A stretch of 64,000 bases of DNA, from positions 251,266 through 315,265 of the forward strand of contig JAKMXF010000303.1 of the NCBI GenBank assembly GCA_024704765.1. The letters are read 5' to 3'. Under the pieces are notes generated by a model that was given only the letters and a program-made list of their open reading frames with translations, did not search any database and was not told where the DNA came from. Origin of the DNA: Oopsacas minuta. Lineage: Eukaryota; Porifera; Hexactinellida; Lyssacinosida; Leucopsacidae. This document shows, in pieces, positions 53,345-63,387 of this stretch (positions within the stretch are counted from its first letter, which is position 1; every line of letters begins with the position of its first letter). Position numbers and translations under genes: made by a program.

Positions 53345-54616
53345 TTAACGGGATATAATATTTTGACTGGGGAAAGTAGGATAGATTTGGAATGCCTGTA
53401 CTTTAGAGAGTAGAACAAGAGTAATACCAGAAAGGATGACAAAAATAGACACAAGGAATATAAATAAATTCTTCCAACCTCTGTAAGCAATTATACTCCA
53501 GAGGAATCCAATAGTAGGAGTAGCTGATGCAATTATAGGGAAGGTCACAGCTGACGACATTTTTTGGTTGAGGAACGCCCACAACGATATAGCTATGCCA
53601 GTGAATATCCCTACAATAAGGGCAGGGAGTATAGACCGAGGTAGTATGCGTGGTGCATTACTCATATACAGAGAGTACAGTACCATGAATAGAGTAGAAG
53701 TCATAAACACACCAGTTGTATAGGGGAATATATAGTCTAGAGAATTATAGCTGTAATAAGAATTACTATCAGCTAGAGTTTGTAGTATCCGCATAGGTAG
53801 GAAATGGGTACCCCACGCTATACCCATGAGTATTGAGAGAATATAGCCTATAACTTTCTTCTTGAATGGACTGAGTGTGTATAAATATCCTCTTAGTAGT
53901 CCCAACCTACCAAAATTCCTGGCATTACGGTATATTTCAGGAGTAGGATAACCTGGTGCAGACATTAATTTGTTTAGATTGTTATATGAATTATTACTAT
54001 TGATAAGTAATGTAGTATTAATATTGTAAGTATCTGTACGGTGTTCTTTCAGGAAAGCTAAGAGAATTACTCCAGACACACACATTACCAATCCACCGTA
54101 GTTAAAGAATGGAATACATAGCTTTTCATATTGTACTCCCATCATACTCAGGAATCCTGTACTCCACCCACTCCCAATGAATACTAAGCTCCACATTAGA
54201 ACTCCTGTATTAAACCCAACTAATCGTATCATTGGAATTAGAAAAACGTTACCCCCGGACCATATGACACCTCCTAATATAGCTAGCGGGTAGAAATGAG
54301 CTGAGGACTGTATTAAGTGCACAACTAATCCACATATCCATACTCCAGTACATACCATCCACTGAAAGAATATACCATCTCCAATATTGTATCTCTTAAG
54401 CAGAACATAGTTACTACCCAATAACATAGCAGGTATAAATATGAGGAGAGAGTCCTTCACTCCAATACTGGTGGTACAGAATTGAGTAGAATTGGAGATG
54501 TTATACCAGGCATGTGTTGTGGTATGTGTTGTTGTGTATGGCAATACTTGCAATAGAGAAGAAATTAGTAGAAATTGTACAACAAAAAAAGAAGAGCTAA
54601 GTGTGAAAATCTTCAT
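53345..54616 (-). CDS. TMEM144: TMEM144 family transporter-like protein
   Basis: A 423-residue single-exon membrane protein with a signal-peptide-like N-terminus (residues 1-26) and ten hydrophobic helices. TMEM144 landmarks: FIPAMLLGSNYVLLKRYNIGDGIFFQW, then AILGGVIWSGGNVFLIPMI and LGLLRGYLYTLSPFKKKVIGYILS before GIAWGTHFLPMRIL in the second half. TMEM144 belongs to the drug/metabolite transporter-like proteins with two EamA-type halves, thought to carry carbohydrates or related solutes. The substrate is not known. It may lie at the plasma membrane or an endomembrane. It stands between RWDD4 and the unidentified polytopic gene, all on the minus strand with more than 600 bp between them. Confidence 0.9.
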   Translation of the reverse strand: MKIFTLSSSFFVVQFLLISSLLQVLPYTTTHTTTHAWYNISNSTQFCTTSIGVKDSLLIFIPAMLLGSNYVLLKRYNIGDGIFFQWMVCTGVWICGLVVHLIQSSAHFYPLAILGGVIWSGGNVFLIPMIRLVGFNTGVLMWSLVFIGSGWSTGFLSMMGVQYEKLCIPFFNYGGLVMCVSGVILLAFLKEHRTDTYNINTTLLINSNNSYNNLNKLMSAPGYPTPEIYRNARNFGRLGLLRGYLYTLSPFKKKVIGYILSILMGIAWGTHFLPMRILQTLADSNSYYSYNSLDYIFPYTTGVFMTSTLFMVLYSLYMSNAPRILPRSILPALIVGIFTGIAISLWAFLNQKMSSAVTFPIIASATPTIGFLWSIIAYRGWKNLFIFLVSIFVILSGITLVLLSKVQAFQIYPTFPSQNIISR

Positions 54617-55310
54617 TCATTTAATGTACAGAATTGTTTTGTTGAGATAAAATACATTTACAGCTACCCAATAGAAACTCAGTAAGATATTAGATTTGGA
54701 AATGGTATAATGTAAAATTACTAATTTAGTTCTACGCACTCATTTTTATGTACACAGACAATACTTAATACGGCATCTCTTAATAATGAGTGCATATGAC
54801 TACATATAAATACTGTATTGACTCGAACAATAGCCCCTCGCTCACCAATGAGCTAACTAGAAATAATTATTAATTATATAACTGGGGTATAAATATAAAT
54901 AACTCTCAGTAGCACAGATTAGTTGGTGTATTTCTACAGGGCAGTGGCGTAGACAGGGTGGCACAAGTGAAGCATTTGCGCCACCTGTTTTTACTTCGCG
55001 CCTGGTGACATCGCACCACATGCCCCAATTTCGGAGTAAGGAAAGTAATATTTTCGTGCGTTAAATGATTTAAATCATTTCACACTGTAGCAATTATCAG
55101 TGAATATTTGTAAATTCTCAATTTCAAGGAAAATACAACAGAAATATTAACACAGTCCTAATGAGCTTATTTCAGTTGAACATTCGTCTAATTATAATTT
55201 AATTAATACACATGTAAGAATATATAGCATTGTTCAAAAACATATATTCTACCATAAAATACAACTTTCCTGCAAATTGACTAGCCCGTATGATACAGGG
55301 TAATCATCTC
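54617..55310. other. intergenic with repeat fragment
   Basis: Includes CAGGGCAGTGGCGTAGACAG near 54949, resembling the end of the 43109-43541 element. No gene seen. Confidence 0.35.
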
Positions 55311-58300
55311 TCAACCATCAAGAGCTTCCAATACTGTACGACGATGCCAGAATGCTACCTGTAAAATGAAGCAGCAAGCTAGACTAGCAATGAAGAAAGT
55401 AGCATGGATTGAGTACAAAGTGAAGATAATGAAGTTGAGTGGCACACCAATGGTGCTTATAGAAACTAGTGCTATCTTATCTCCCATCTTGTAAGCGTTG
55501 ATAAAATTGAAATGGAAAGGTATATTTATTGATATAATGATAACTTCAAAAATAGTCAGCCAGCTCAAACGGTGTAGGATTAATATCTCAGCGAAATAAT
55601 AAGCGTGTAGGAAGAGATCAAATGCAGCAAGGGAAGGCCAGAGCCTATTCTCAGAGTGAATAGAAGAGATCAATAAATTATCATTCTGCATCAACAACAG
55701 TATTACGCTACCAAATAGGAAAGAAAGTTCAATCTCGTGTTGAAACGGAGAAAAGATGAGAGAAATATACGCAACGAAACAACTAAAGTTAGCTATAAGA
55801 GGATAATATGTCGTCTCAATCTCCATAAACCCAGAGGTCTCATCTCCCCCCAGTGCGTATTTCTTCACCTGCTGCTTCAGCTTATATCCTACCGCAATTA
55901 CCAGACAGTTAATCACCCAGAACTGAGAGCACTTTATATCGTTAACACGAAACTGAATTTGAACATAAGCGAATACGAACTGTAGTACAAATGTACCTAG
56001 CAACACGAAATATGTGAGTATGTCTTGGTAACAAGGAGGCTGTTGAGGAGATGCTACTACAGCTCTATAGAGGAGATATGACGTCACACTTCCTGATAGA
56101 CCGTATATTTGCCAGAGCAGGTTAGGAAATGGACCTAACAACAAAGCTATCCTCAGTCCTATCAACCAACCAGATACAAGACAAGTAGTTTGAATGAATC
56201 TGAATCTCTGTTTCCACTCCAGGATATGAGATAAGAAGAAATGTATTCCAACAAATGATATAATAGAGAAGAGAGACCAGTCAATAACTAGTCTCCAGCT
56301 TACAGCTAGTAGCAATCCCTTCTCTCTGAGAGGAGAGATATCACTCTCCATGCCTAGTATAATATGGATAGCACTGAGTAGCTCTGATATCTCTAGACTG
56401 GGTTTAAAACTGTTGAGTAGAGTGGAACAGCCTCCACACACAATGACAACCCCTGCTAGTAACTTCTTGGTAGCCTGACCTCTCATCTGGTCAGGTCGTG
56501 CCAGGAGCAGACCCACGGATAAGCAGAAGGCAGTTAGTGTGATAGCTAACAGATCTGCTGGAGTAGGAGAGTTGATGTAAGCAAGAGAGAGAGCTGGCTT
56601 AATCAGTGATTGTTGAGACAGTAATAACGTCAGTAGCATGATACCAGCATAAGCTAATCTCTTTATACCTACTAGCTCTGTGTCAAACCTCAGAGCTCCT
56701 AGCGTCAGTAATGCTATTACGAAGCCTGGCAGGAAGCTGGGGAGAGCTGATGTCTATGATATAAACAATAATATCACGTATAACTTGATTAGTATCAATT
56801 AGATTAGTGGTAACCTTTTTCGCCCGTGGACAACCTATACCAAATTTAACACATTCTGTTGACCTCCTCTCATAGACTGCAATACAAAACAATCCAGGTA
56901 GAGAACAGCTGTATTAGATCAGTGGTTCTCAACCTAGGGTCTGTGGCCCTAAAAAGTTTGCATTATCTTTACTGGCTAGCGGTCTACAGACCCAATAAAA
57001 TTGGCCAAAGGGGTCCGTGGGTGAAAAAGGTAGAATCACTGTATTAGATCATAAGCATACTTACCTGTGAGAACTCTATGTTAGTGTGAGATAGGTCAGG
57101 GAGCATCCATACTAGTTTGGTTAAGTGCAGACTAGCACTGACCCATGAGACCGTGAGTTTAAGAGACTTGCTCCTGTGTAGACGGTCTGTTACCATCATG
57201 CCTGCAGCAGAGGTAGATAGGAACATCCAGTAGGAGTAGAGCTCTTCTCTCACCAGCCAATACTCACAGAGTAGTATCCCGGATAAATGTAACAGATACA
57301 GAGGAGAGGGTATATTCCTCCATTTGTACATTAATACTACAGACAGGATAGCTGTACAGAGGAGTAGCAGTAGGAACAGCTGGAGAGAAAACTCTATCCC
57401 CCATGCTATTAGGGGCCCGGAATATTCTAGTCTCCAGGGGAGGAAGTAAGAAGCTGTGACGTAGAATATACTCAGCAGAACACATACTAGTTTGAGTCTA
57501 GCAGATCGTTTCTCTGCTGCACTGACTATAGTAGCAAATAGACCAGCTAATACTAGCAGGATAGGGAGAGATACAGACCAGTTAATTAAGAATGTCTCTT
57601 TAGAGAATATGAGACTACCTGTAACAACTGCTACACATCCAGACACAGCCCTGACATATACCAGAGGAGAGCTGTTACCCATTGTATACCCACCCAAGAA
57701 CCAGAATAGTCTAGCTTTAGATAGGAGAGTGAGTAGAAATATTTGGAGAGAGAATACCCATACTAGTCTAATCGGTTGCAGCTGCTCTCCTAGTATCAGA
57801 ACCTTATATATATTACAGATGAATTCTACTCCACAGGGAGCCATGAGAGAGCCAGCTGTTAGGATAGCTGTCATAGGACGAGTAAGTATAACTACTGGGA
57901 ACTTAGTAGAACCGGGACGATAGAAGGAGGAAGTAATGGGTACAAAATACAGGAAGGCAATGGCTGACATCACAAAACATGAGATAGTACCTATATAGTG
58001 TATACTGAATAGGAAGAGACAAGCCCACAGGTACACAAGGAATAGGAGAGGAGGAACTAGTACAAACATTAGCTCCTCTATCAGTACACACATAGCAGGC
58101 TCTGTAACTCTCAAATGTGGGAATTGTAGAAGTGTCCATCCTCCTAGACCTATTATGAAGCTATAGGTAAGACTCAGGAGGGGTGTGTTCATGAAAGATC
58201 TCCATATCAGGGGGAGTATGGAGAAGAAGTTAGCAACCTACACAATAGATAAGGAATACCATATTAATAGTAGTAACTAGTGCTCATATATTAGCAATAT

Positions 58301-59214
58301 TCCCTTAATGAGAATTTTTTCATGGATTTAGAGTCCATTTTGTATTAGAAATAATTATTTCAATACAGTAGACCCTCTCTAATCCGAACAGGCTAAAGAT
58401 GCTATACAACTTTTGGAAATGTTGTAAAATGTTCATAAATAACTATTTGTATCCAATTCTACTGGGGACAAATACATATTACTATTTACACATGTTGGCA
58501 GCCTTTTCATCGTATGTACAACATTCGAAAAATGCACCATAGATCCTATAGTATTGTTTCAATGCATTTCGCTAATCAGAACGAATTAGGTATATTTGAA
58601 TTGAAACAATGCTGTTTGGATTAGCGAGGATGTACTGTAGAAGTTCGCGTATTAGTAAGGGAAATTAGTGCAAATACGACTTGCCAATAGGAAAACTCCA
58701 CTGAACTGCTATGATGCTGTATAATATAACTCACCTCAGCTGATATTATCGTAATCAGACACACCAATAGAGAGTGTTTAGGTAAACTGAAATTAAGTGT
58801 GAAATATATAGCTAGAGCTCCTATACAGAGAGTAGCTAGGAGACCCTTGCCTGAGAGAGATAGGACCACGAATAGGGCGGGGAATATACCTATAGCTAAT
58901 CTCAAATTGTGTGAGAAGGGAGAGTTCTGGAACCAGGAGGGTGGATGTTTAAAATCTTTAGATTTGATAGGATTCTGGTTAATGAGGTCTTTGAAAGGAG
59001 CTTCATACTCCTGTTGTATCTGTGTAGCATCGTCTAGAGATATGGTGTTAGGAACCCTAGCTCTAAGACCACTGCCCTCTCCATCTATATCTACAGGCGC
59101 CAATACAGATGTATAGAGTTCTGAGGTGTTGTTACCTGGATCTTGTTGTAAATTTGTTACTATCGTTACGTTATGACCTGGCACTATCTCAGATTGTTCT
59201 GTTAGAGTCGCCAT
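55311..59214 (-). CDS. unidentified large polytopic membrane protein
   Basis: Three exons join in phase 0: 58735-59214, 57065-58237 and 55311-56753. They give about 1031 residues. The first 95 or so residues are soluble and polar, with no signal peptide. From there to the end the chain is a near-continuous series of hydrophobic helices, some twenty-five by eye, separated by short loops. Examples are LRLAIGIFPALFVVLSLSGK, LIEELMFVLVPPLLFLVYLW, LAGVVIVCGGCSTLLNSF and ILGMESDISPLREKGLLLAV. There is no recognisable catalytic or nucleotide-binding motif. I do not recognise the family. A transporter, scramblase-like or membrane-embedded enzyme role is possible but unsupported. The clean exon phases and lack of stops support a real gene. 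Intron 1 carries a pogo-like MITE and intron 2 a hAT MITE. Confidence 0.8.
56920..57041. repeat. hAT MITE with perfect 8-bp target duplication
   Basis: Begins CAGTGGTTCTCAACCTAGGG and ends in the inverted GAATCACTG. TATTAGAT flanks it on both sides (56912-56919 and 57042-57049). The end sequence is the classic hAT/Charlie type. It lies in intron 2 of the unidentified polytopic protein gene, 23 bp from exon 2. Confidence 0.88.
58366..58637. repeat. TA-flanked pogo/Tc1-like MITE (272 bp)
   Basis: Left end CAGTAGACCCTCTCTAATCC and inverted right end CAGTACATCCTCGCTAATCC, each flanked by TA. It lies in intron 1 of the polytopic protein gene. Confidence 0.8.
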
Positions 59215-59288
59215 ACAGACTATTATAATAGCCTATAACAAGAATAAAGTACAGAAAATGTTTTATGTAGAATATTAATATAATATTT

Positions 59289-59500
59289 CTATGATAATAT
59301 TCCCCATAGCATCCTATACATGTATAGAATACTATGTATCACCATATTAAGCTCGGGCACAATCTGACAAACTTTAGGAATATTTAATTCTCTCTCAATC
59401 AGGTCTTGTAGATGTTCTATGGAAGGATGAAAATCCTTCCCACTGATGCGAATTTTCTCTCGATGAACATTTCCATCGTTCAACCTGTTACCATCAACAC
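59289..59500 (-). pseudogene. possible doublecortin-like fragment
   Basis: The minus strand reads VDGNRLNDGNVHREKIRIS, then FHPSIEHLQDLIERELNIP, then a stop at 59289. The pattern V-x-G-N...G, a basic strand, then F..LL..L resembles a doublecortin (microtubule-binding) half domain. The frame is closed upstream by TGA, and no flanking exons were found. I treat it as a doubtful fragment. Confidence 0.25.
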
Positions 59501-59615
59501 TACCTCAATGTAATTATTGTTGTTATTTTCATAATTAAACACAATGAATCTTTGGAAGGAAACAAAGTTAGTCAATAAATGTACTACCAACCACAATTCA
59601 CAAACAAAGGGCGAT

Positions 59616-59790
59616 TTGCGAGCACTACTTTGACTCACATAACTTCATAACCCCTCCACAGATTATCCTGATATTTCATTAACATATATATCTCAAGTGT
59701 AGCTTTCCGCCATTTAAATTGTTAACACTTAGCATTAAGGATAATCTGTGGAGGGTTATGAAGTTATGAGAGTCAAAGTGGTGCAAACTT
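59616..59790. repeat. palindromic MITE with 45-bp arms
   Basis: The left arm CACTACTTTGACTCACATAAC continues as CTTCATAACCCCTCCACAGATTATCC. It is repeated inverted on the right with few changes (GGATAATCTGTGGAGGGTTATG, AAGTTATGAGAGTCAAAGTGG). About 85 bp lies between the arms. It sits between the polytopic protein gene and the TRAF-like gene. Confidence 0.8.
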
Positions 59791-60007
59791 TTTGCTGCTA
59801 AACGTGCTGCTAACTTCACATCCACACATAAGCATACCATAAATGATAAATCCACGAATAAGCGCCAGGAGTTCGTCTAGCCGAAATATAAAGATCTCAA
59901 GCTGGGCATAAAACTGTGCTCTATATACATTAATTCATATTTAAATGCATAATACAGAAAAAACAAAACAATAATAAGACTCTACTGAGTTCTACCAAGT
60001 TGAGAGT

Positions 60008-61519
60008 TCATTTATTTCTTATCATAATCTTTATGTTGAGACAATTTCCAATTAAGAGATCTCTATTGAAGATGTAATCATGAGATATCAAATTAGCACA
60101 TCCGTAAGCAGAGTTCCTGGGTCCCTCCGGTCTGACAAAGAAATGAATGTTCTTCTCGCTGAGTATGATAGAGTTTGTTACAGCTTCGTTACCTTGTTTG
60201 TCTAGAATAGCGAAAATAAACCTGTCATTCCCCATTCTGAAAGGCCAGGCAATCTCATTATCATACGGGCCCTTGAATAGCGTGATAAATAGTCCCATGT
60301 TTGGGATAGAATTACAGAAGAATCTGACTGATGGATGGAATAGGTAGCGACCTACGTAGAAGGAGGGTCCCCACTTCTCCTTCTTTTCTTCCATCATCTT
60401 AGATATATTCTCTATCTTCCAAACAACCCCTACCCCCCTAATATCCTGACTTCTGAGTAGAATCTGAACCTCTCTGTTGAGATCCTCAATTGGATCAGTT
60501 CTATTACGCACACAGGTTGTAACAGTGATACAGTCTCCAGAGCAGTAGTCTGAGAGGAGAGAGGAGATGGATACCAGCTCAGCGGTACCAGGAGCCTTGT
60601 TCCTACTGCTTTCTGGCCTTTTGAAGTTATCAGTATTCGATTCACTAGTAGATACAGTGAGAAGTGTCACTTCAGTCCCACATGTCTTTCTCAAGGTGAA
60701 TACGAACTTCTCTCTGTCCAGGCGGAAGGGCCAGATCATGTCTTGATCTCTCTCACCTCTCACCAGACACAAGAACAGAGCTACGTACGAGGTATCTTCA
60801 TACCCGAAAGCAAGCATTATCTGAAATTTGTATCCATCTACGTAGAAGTAAGGGCCCCATATCTTAGCTCTCTCTTCTATTTGCTGTGCTACACCAGTGA
60901 CTACCCACGACACTCCGTCTGCCCGTATTCTATTACTGAGCTTTACAGCCTCTATCTGAGCAGCTAGTAACCTTGTCTGTTGTTTTAAACTAGATTCTAA
61001 CTCTAAATTCCTAACCGTCAATGCTTCTATCTTTATATTGCTACTATCTAATTTCAGTGTACACTTTTTAACTTGTTCTAGCAGCTGTAGCATATGTTCA
61101 TTACAGCTCTCTTTTAAATGAGAATCAATCTTTCCTCTTTGTATCAGTGTTTTACAGCCGTATTCTGAATATACACAGCTCTTAGCTCTGTACACGCAAT
61201 GCTCAAAATGTTGTTGTACTTTAGGTATTACATCTACCCATATACAGCCGTGTGTGTGTAGAGGACATTGTATCCTGAGCTCTGCTACCGTCTCACCTAC
61301 TACTCCAGGATCTACACCCTCACTATGTGAATCATCGTGCTGTTTGAAACATTCTTCTCTCATAACTCCACCACACACACGACATATTAGCATCTTCTCC
61401 TCTAGCTCGGTTAACTCTTTAATTAGTAGATCCTTCCTGTATCCCCCTAGTACAGGTTGTTCATTGTTCTTTCCTACGTGCTCGTATAGTAACTCATACG
61501 CCGAAATATTCGTGCACAT
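60008..61519 (-). CDS. TRAF-like protein with two MATH domains
   Basis: A 503-residue single-exon protein. Residues 40-65 hold a reduced zinc finger (CRVCGGVMREECFKQH) rather than a full RING. Residues 83-140 hold TRAF-type zinc fingers (CPLHTHGCIWVDVIPKVQQH, CVYSEYGCKTLIQRGKIDSH). Residues 142-198 form a coiled coil. Two copies of a MATH/TRAF-C fold follow, about 202-345 and about 370-502. Each has the block [KR]WGPxFYV and a later WPFR (MIWPFRLDREKFVF and IAWPFRMGNDRFIF). TRAF proteins trimerise on receptor tails and relay TNF/TLR-type signals, often as ubiquitin ligases. This one lacks a clear RING, so it is probably an adaptor. An acceptor-like AG lies just before the ATG. The TRAF family expands lineage-specifically in sponges and cnidarians. 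Confidence 0.85.
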   Translation of the reverse strand: MCTNISAYELLYEHVGKNNEQPVLGGYRKDLLIKELTELEEKMLICRVCGGVMREECFKQHDDSHSEGVDPGVVGETVAELRIQCPLHTHGCIWVDVIPKVQQHFEHCVYRAKSCVYSEYGCKTLIQRGKIDSHLKESCNEHMLQLLEQVKKCTLKLDSSNIKIEALTVRNLELESSLKQQTRLLAAQIEAVKLSNRIRADGVSWVVTGVAQQIEERAKIWGPYFYVDGYKFQIMLAFGYEDTSYVALFLCLVRGERDQDMIWPFRLDREKFVFTLRKTCGTEVTLLTVSTSESNTDNFKRPESSRNKAPGTAELVSISSLLSDYCSGDCITVTTCVRNRTDPIEDLNREVQILLRSQDIRGVGVVWKIENISKMMEEKKEKWGPSFYVGRYLFHPSVRFFCNSIPNMGLFITLFKGPYDNEIAWPFRMGNDRFIFAILDKQGNEAVTNSIILSEKNIHFFVRPEGPRNSAYGCANLISHDYIFNRDLLIGNCLNIKIMIRNK

Positions 61520-61571
61520 CTACCCTCAGATTAATAGGATAATAATACGCACCTATATAATAACTCAATTA

Positions 61572-61729
61572 CATTGGGCATCGCTTATAAGAACACCGGT
61601 TGTAATAACATATCGAGTATAACAACCATTTCCTGGAAAACGGTTCTCATATACTCTTGAATAAAATACACCGGTTATAAGAACATATTTTCCTACTATC
61701 AAGGGTGTTCTTATAAGCAATAACCACTG
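61572..61729. repeat. TA-flanked MITE with GCTTATAAGAACAC ends
   Basis: Left end CATTGGGCATCGCTTATAAG and inverted right end CAGTGGTTATTGCTTATAAG, with TA on both sides. It lies about 50 bp upstream of the TRAF-like start codon and so within its promoter. Confidence 0.75.
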
Positions 61730-61972
61730 TATTATACAGTCATAGTAGGTCATGATACAGTCTATTATCTGCAATCAAAGATGCCAACTCACATGGATTT
61801 TAACTATCCTCATAGATAATCATTGTCTCACGGATTGTGAGACACCAGGTTGGCTTATAGGTAATCACCTGTTGTATCTTATAAGAGATATCAAATATTA
61901 AACCTGTATAATTTAGAACTACGTACAATAAACATACATCTTGCATAGCAACTAGAATGGAGTACAAATATG

Positions 61973-63387
61973 TTAGGCTAGCTTAGCTTTATGTTTCCCT
62001 TTGGTTTCGGGTCGTGGATACTCTTCAACTGTTTCATTCAAGCACTCCTGTTTTAGAAACTGATCCAATACCTTCTCTAACCCATCTTCATAACAAGCTA
62101 CTTCTAGTCCCTCCCACTCAGCCTTAAATATTTTATTCATGTCTTGCTGCTTCAGACCAGCAGCCATAGTTTCTGCCTGGTCAGCAAACAATTTAGTCTG
62201 ATCTAGAGCAGCACTAGTCTCCCCCAGGATGATAGGATATATTGAGCGTAGACCAAATGCACACAGTATGTAGAGACTCATGCTGCTTACCCAGCTAGCA
62301 TCTAGATTCTCTATGTCTACACCGGTTTGTAACATCGGCTTGAATCTAGCTGTCAAGGGGAATGGTACCTAAGATGACATAAGTATACTTAACAACCCAT
62401 TGTAATAATTCGGGATATTCGAAAAATTCGAAAAAAAGTTTTACATCCATCAATACTTTTCTGGCATTTAGGAAAAGGTACACAAATACAGTGGTAGTAC
62501 CTCGAATATCCGAACTTGCTCCAGGTCCCAGTTCCTATTCCACTACGTTTAAACGACCTCAATCATTAGGACAGTAAATTATCCAAACGTTTTTTACCAG
62601 TCCGAATTAGTTCGGATAATCGAGGTTGTACTGAACTAGGATTCATGTAAATCCAGAGAGGTGTAAGATATTACTTATGAGAGTTAATACGTGATCTAGG
62701 TTATCACACACATCTACAAATATGAATCTCACTATACATACTGTTACTAATTGATATTGAATACAACCTGTTCAGAAATATAATTTACAATCAGCGCCCA
62801 GACGTTATTAATTACTCTACAGAGGGATGGCAAACATGTATAATATTTGGTATAGCTAGAATATCCATCTTAGTACCTTAGTAAGGAGAAACCCTGAGAA
62901 CACATAAGACATCCATCCGCCGATCAACATCATAGGAATTATGTGTGCCATCTTACCCATCTGCATATTGAGCATAGCTGAGGGATCCTGTAACATATTG
63001 AGGGTGGGACGGGTCTGTTTGAAGTACCCATCCTCAGGATCATTGAAATATGATTTGCGAGATAGAAATGCTTCCTTTGGGATTAGTCTATTGGAAAAGA
63101 ATATACAATACAAACTCGGCATTAAATGTCCTACAAGGGAAGGAACCAAAAATATAGGCGATATTTAGGAGACAGACAACATACCCGCCATTACGAATAA
63201 GCTGCTTAGCTCTGACTAGTGCCTGACTGTCCTTGATCTCCTGGGGAGTTACATTCTTATCGTGTGGAGATGAGAATATAGTAGTGATATAATGAACGCA
63301 AATGTTGAATAAGAAAGTTATTAGAAAGATAGGGAGTAGTACCCACAGTCTGGTGGCAGGGTCTAGAGTAAGTTCTGTTTCCGACAT
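61973..63387 (-). CDS. EMC3: ER membrane protein complex subunit 3
   Basis: Exons 63185-63387, 62877-63087 and 61973-62368 join to 269 residues (human 261). Landmarks are LDPATRLWVLLPIFLITFLF, SQALVRAKQLIRNGG, then IPKEAFLSRKSYFNDPEDGYF, MLIGGWMSYVFSGFLLTKVPF, LTARFKPMLQTGVD, LDASWVSSMSLYILCAFGLR and IYPIILGE. EMC3 is the Oxa1/YidC-like core insertase subunit of the EMC, which places tail-anchored and multipass proteins in the ER membrane. Three membrane helices with a cytosolic coiled region between them are visible. The C-terminal tail is basic (KGKHKAKLA). Intron 2 contains a MITE. No other EMC subunit is nearby. Confidence 0.95.
62489..62633. repeat. pogo/Tc1-like MITE (145 bp) in EMC3 intron
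   Basis: Left end CAGTGGTAGTACCTCGAATATCC is matched by the inverted right end CAGTACAACCTCGATTATCC. The TA on the left flank is present, but the right is unclear. Confidence 0.7.

Noticed and set aside
59289-59483. A real doublecortin gene
   Set aside because: Only about half of one domain is visible, closed by stops on both sides, and no partner exons were found.
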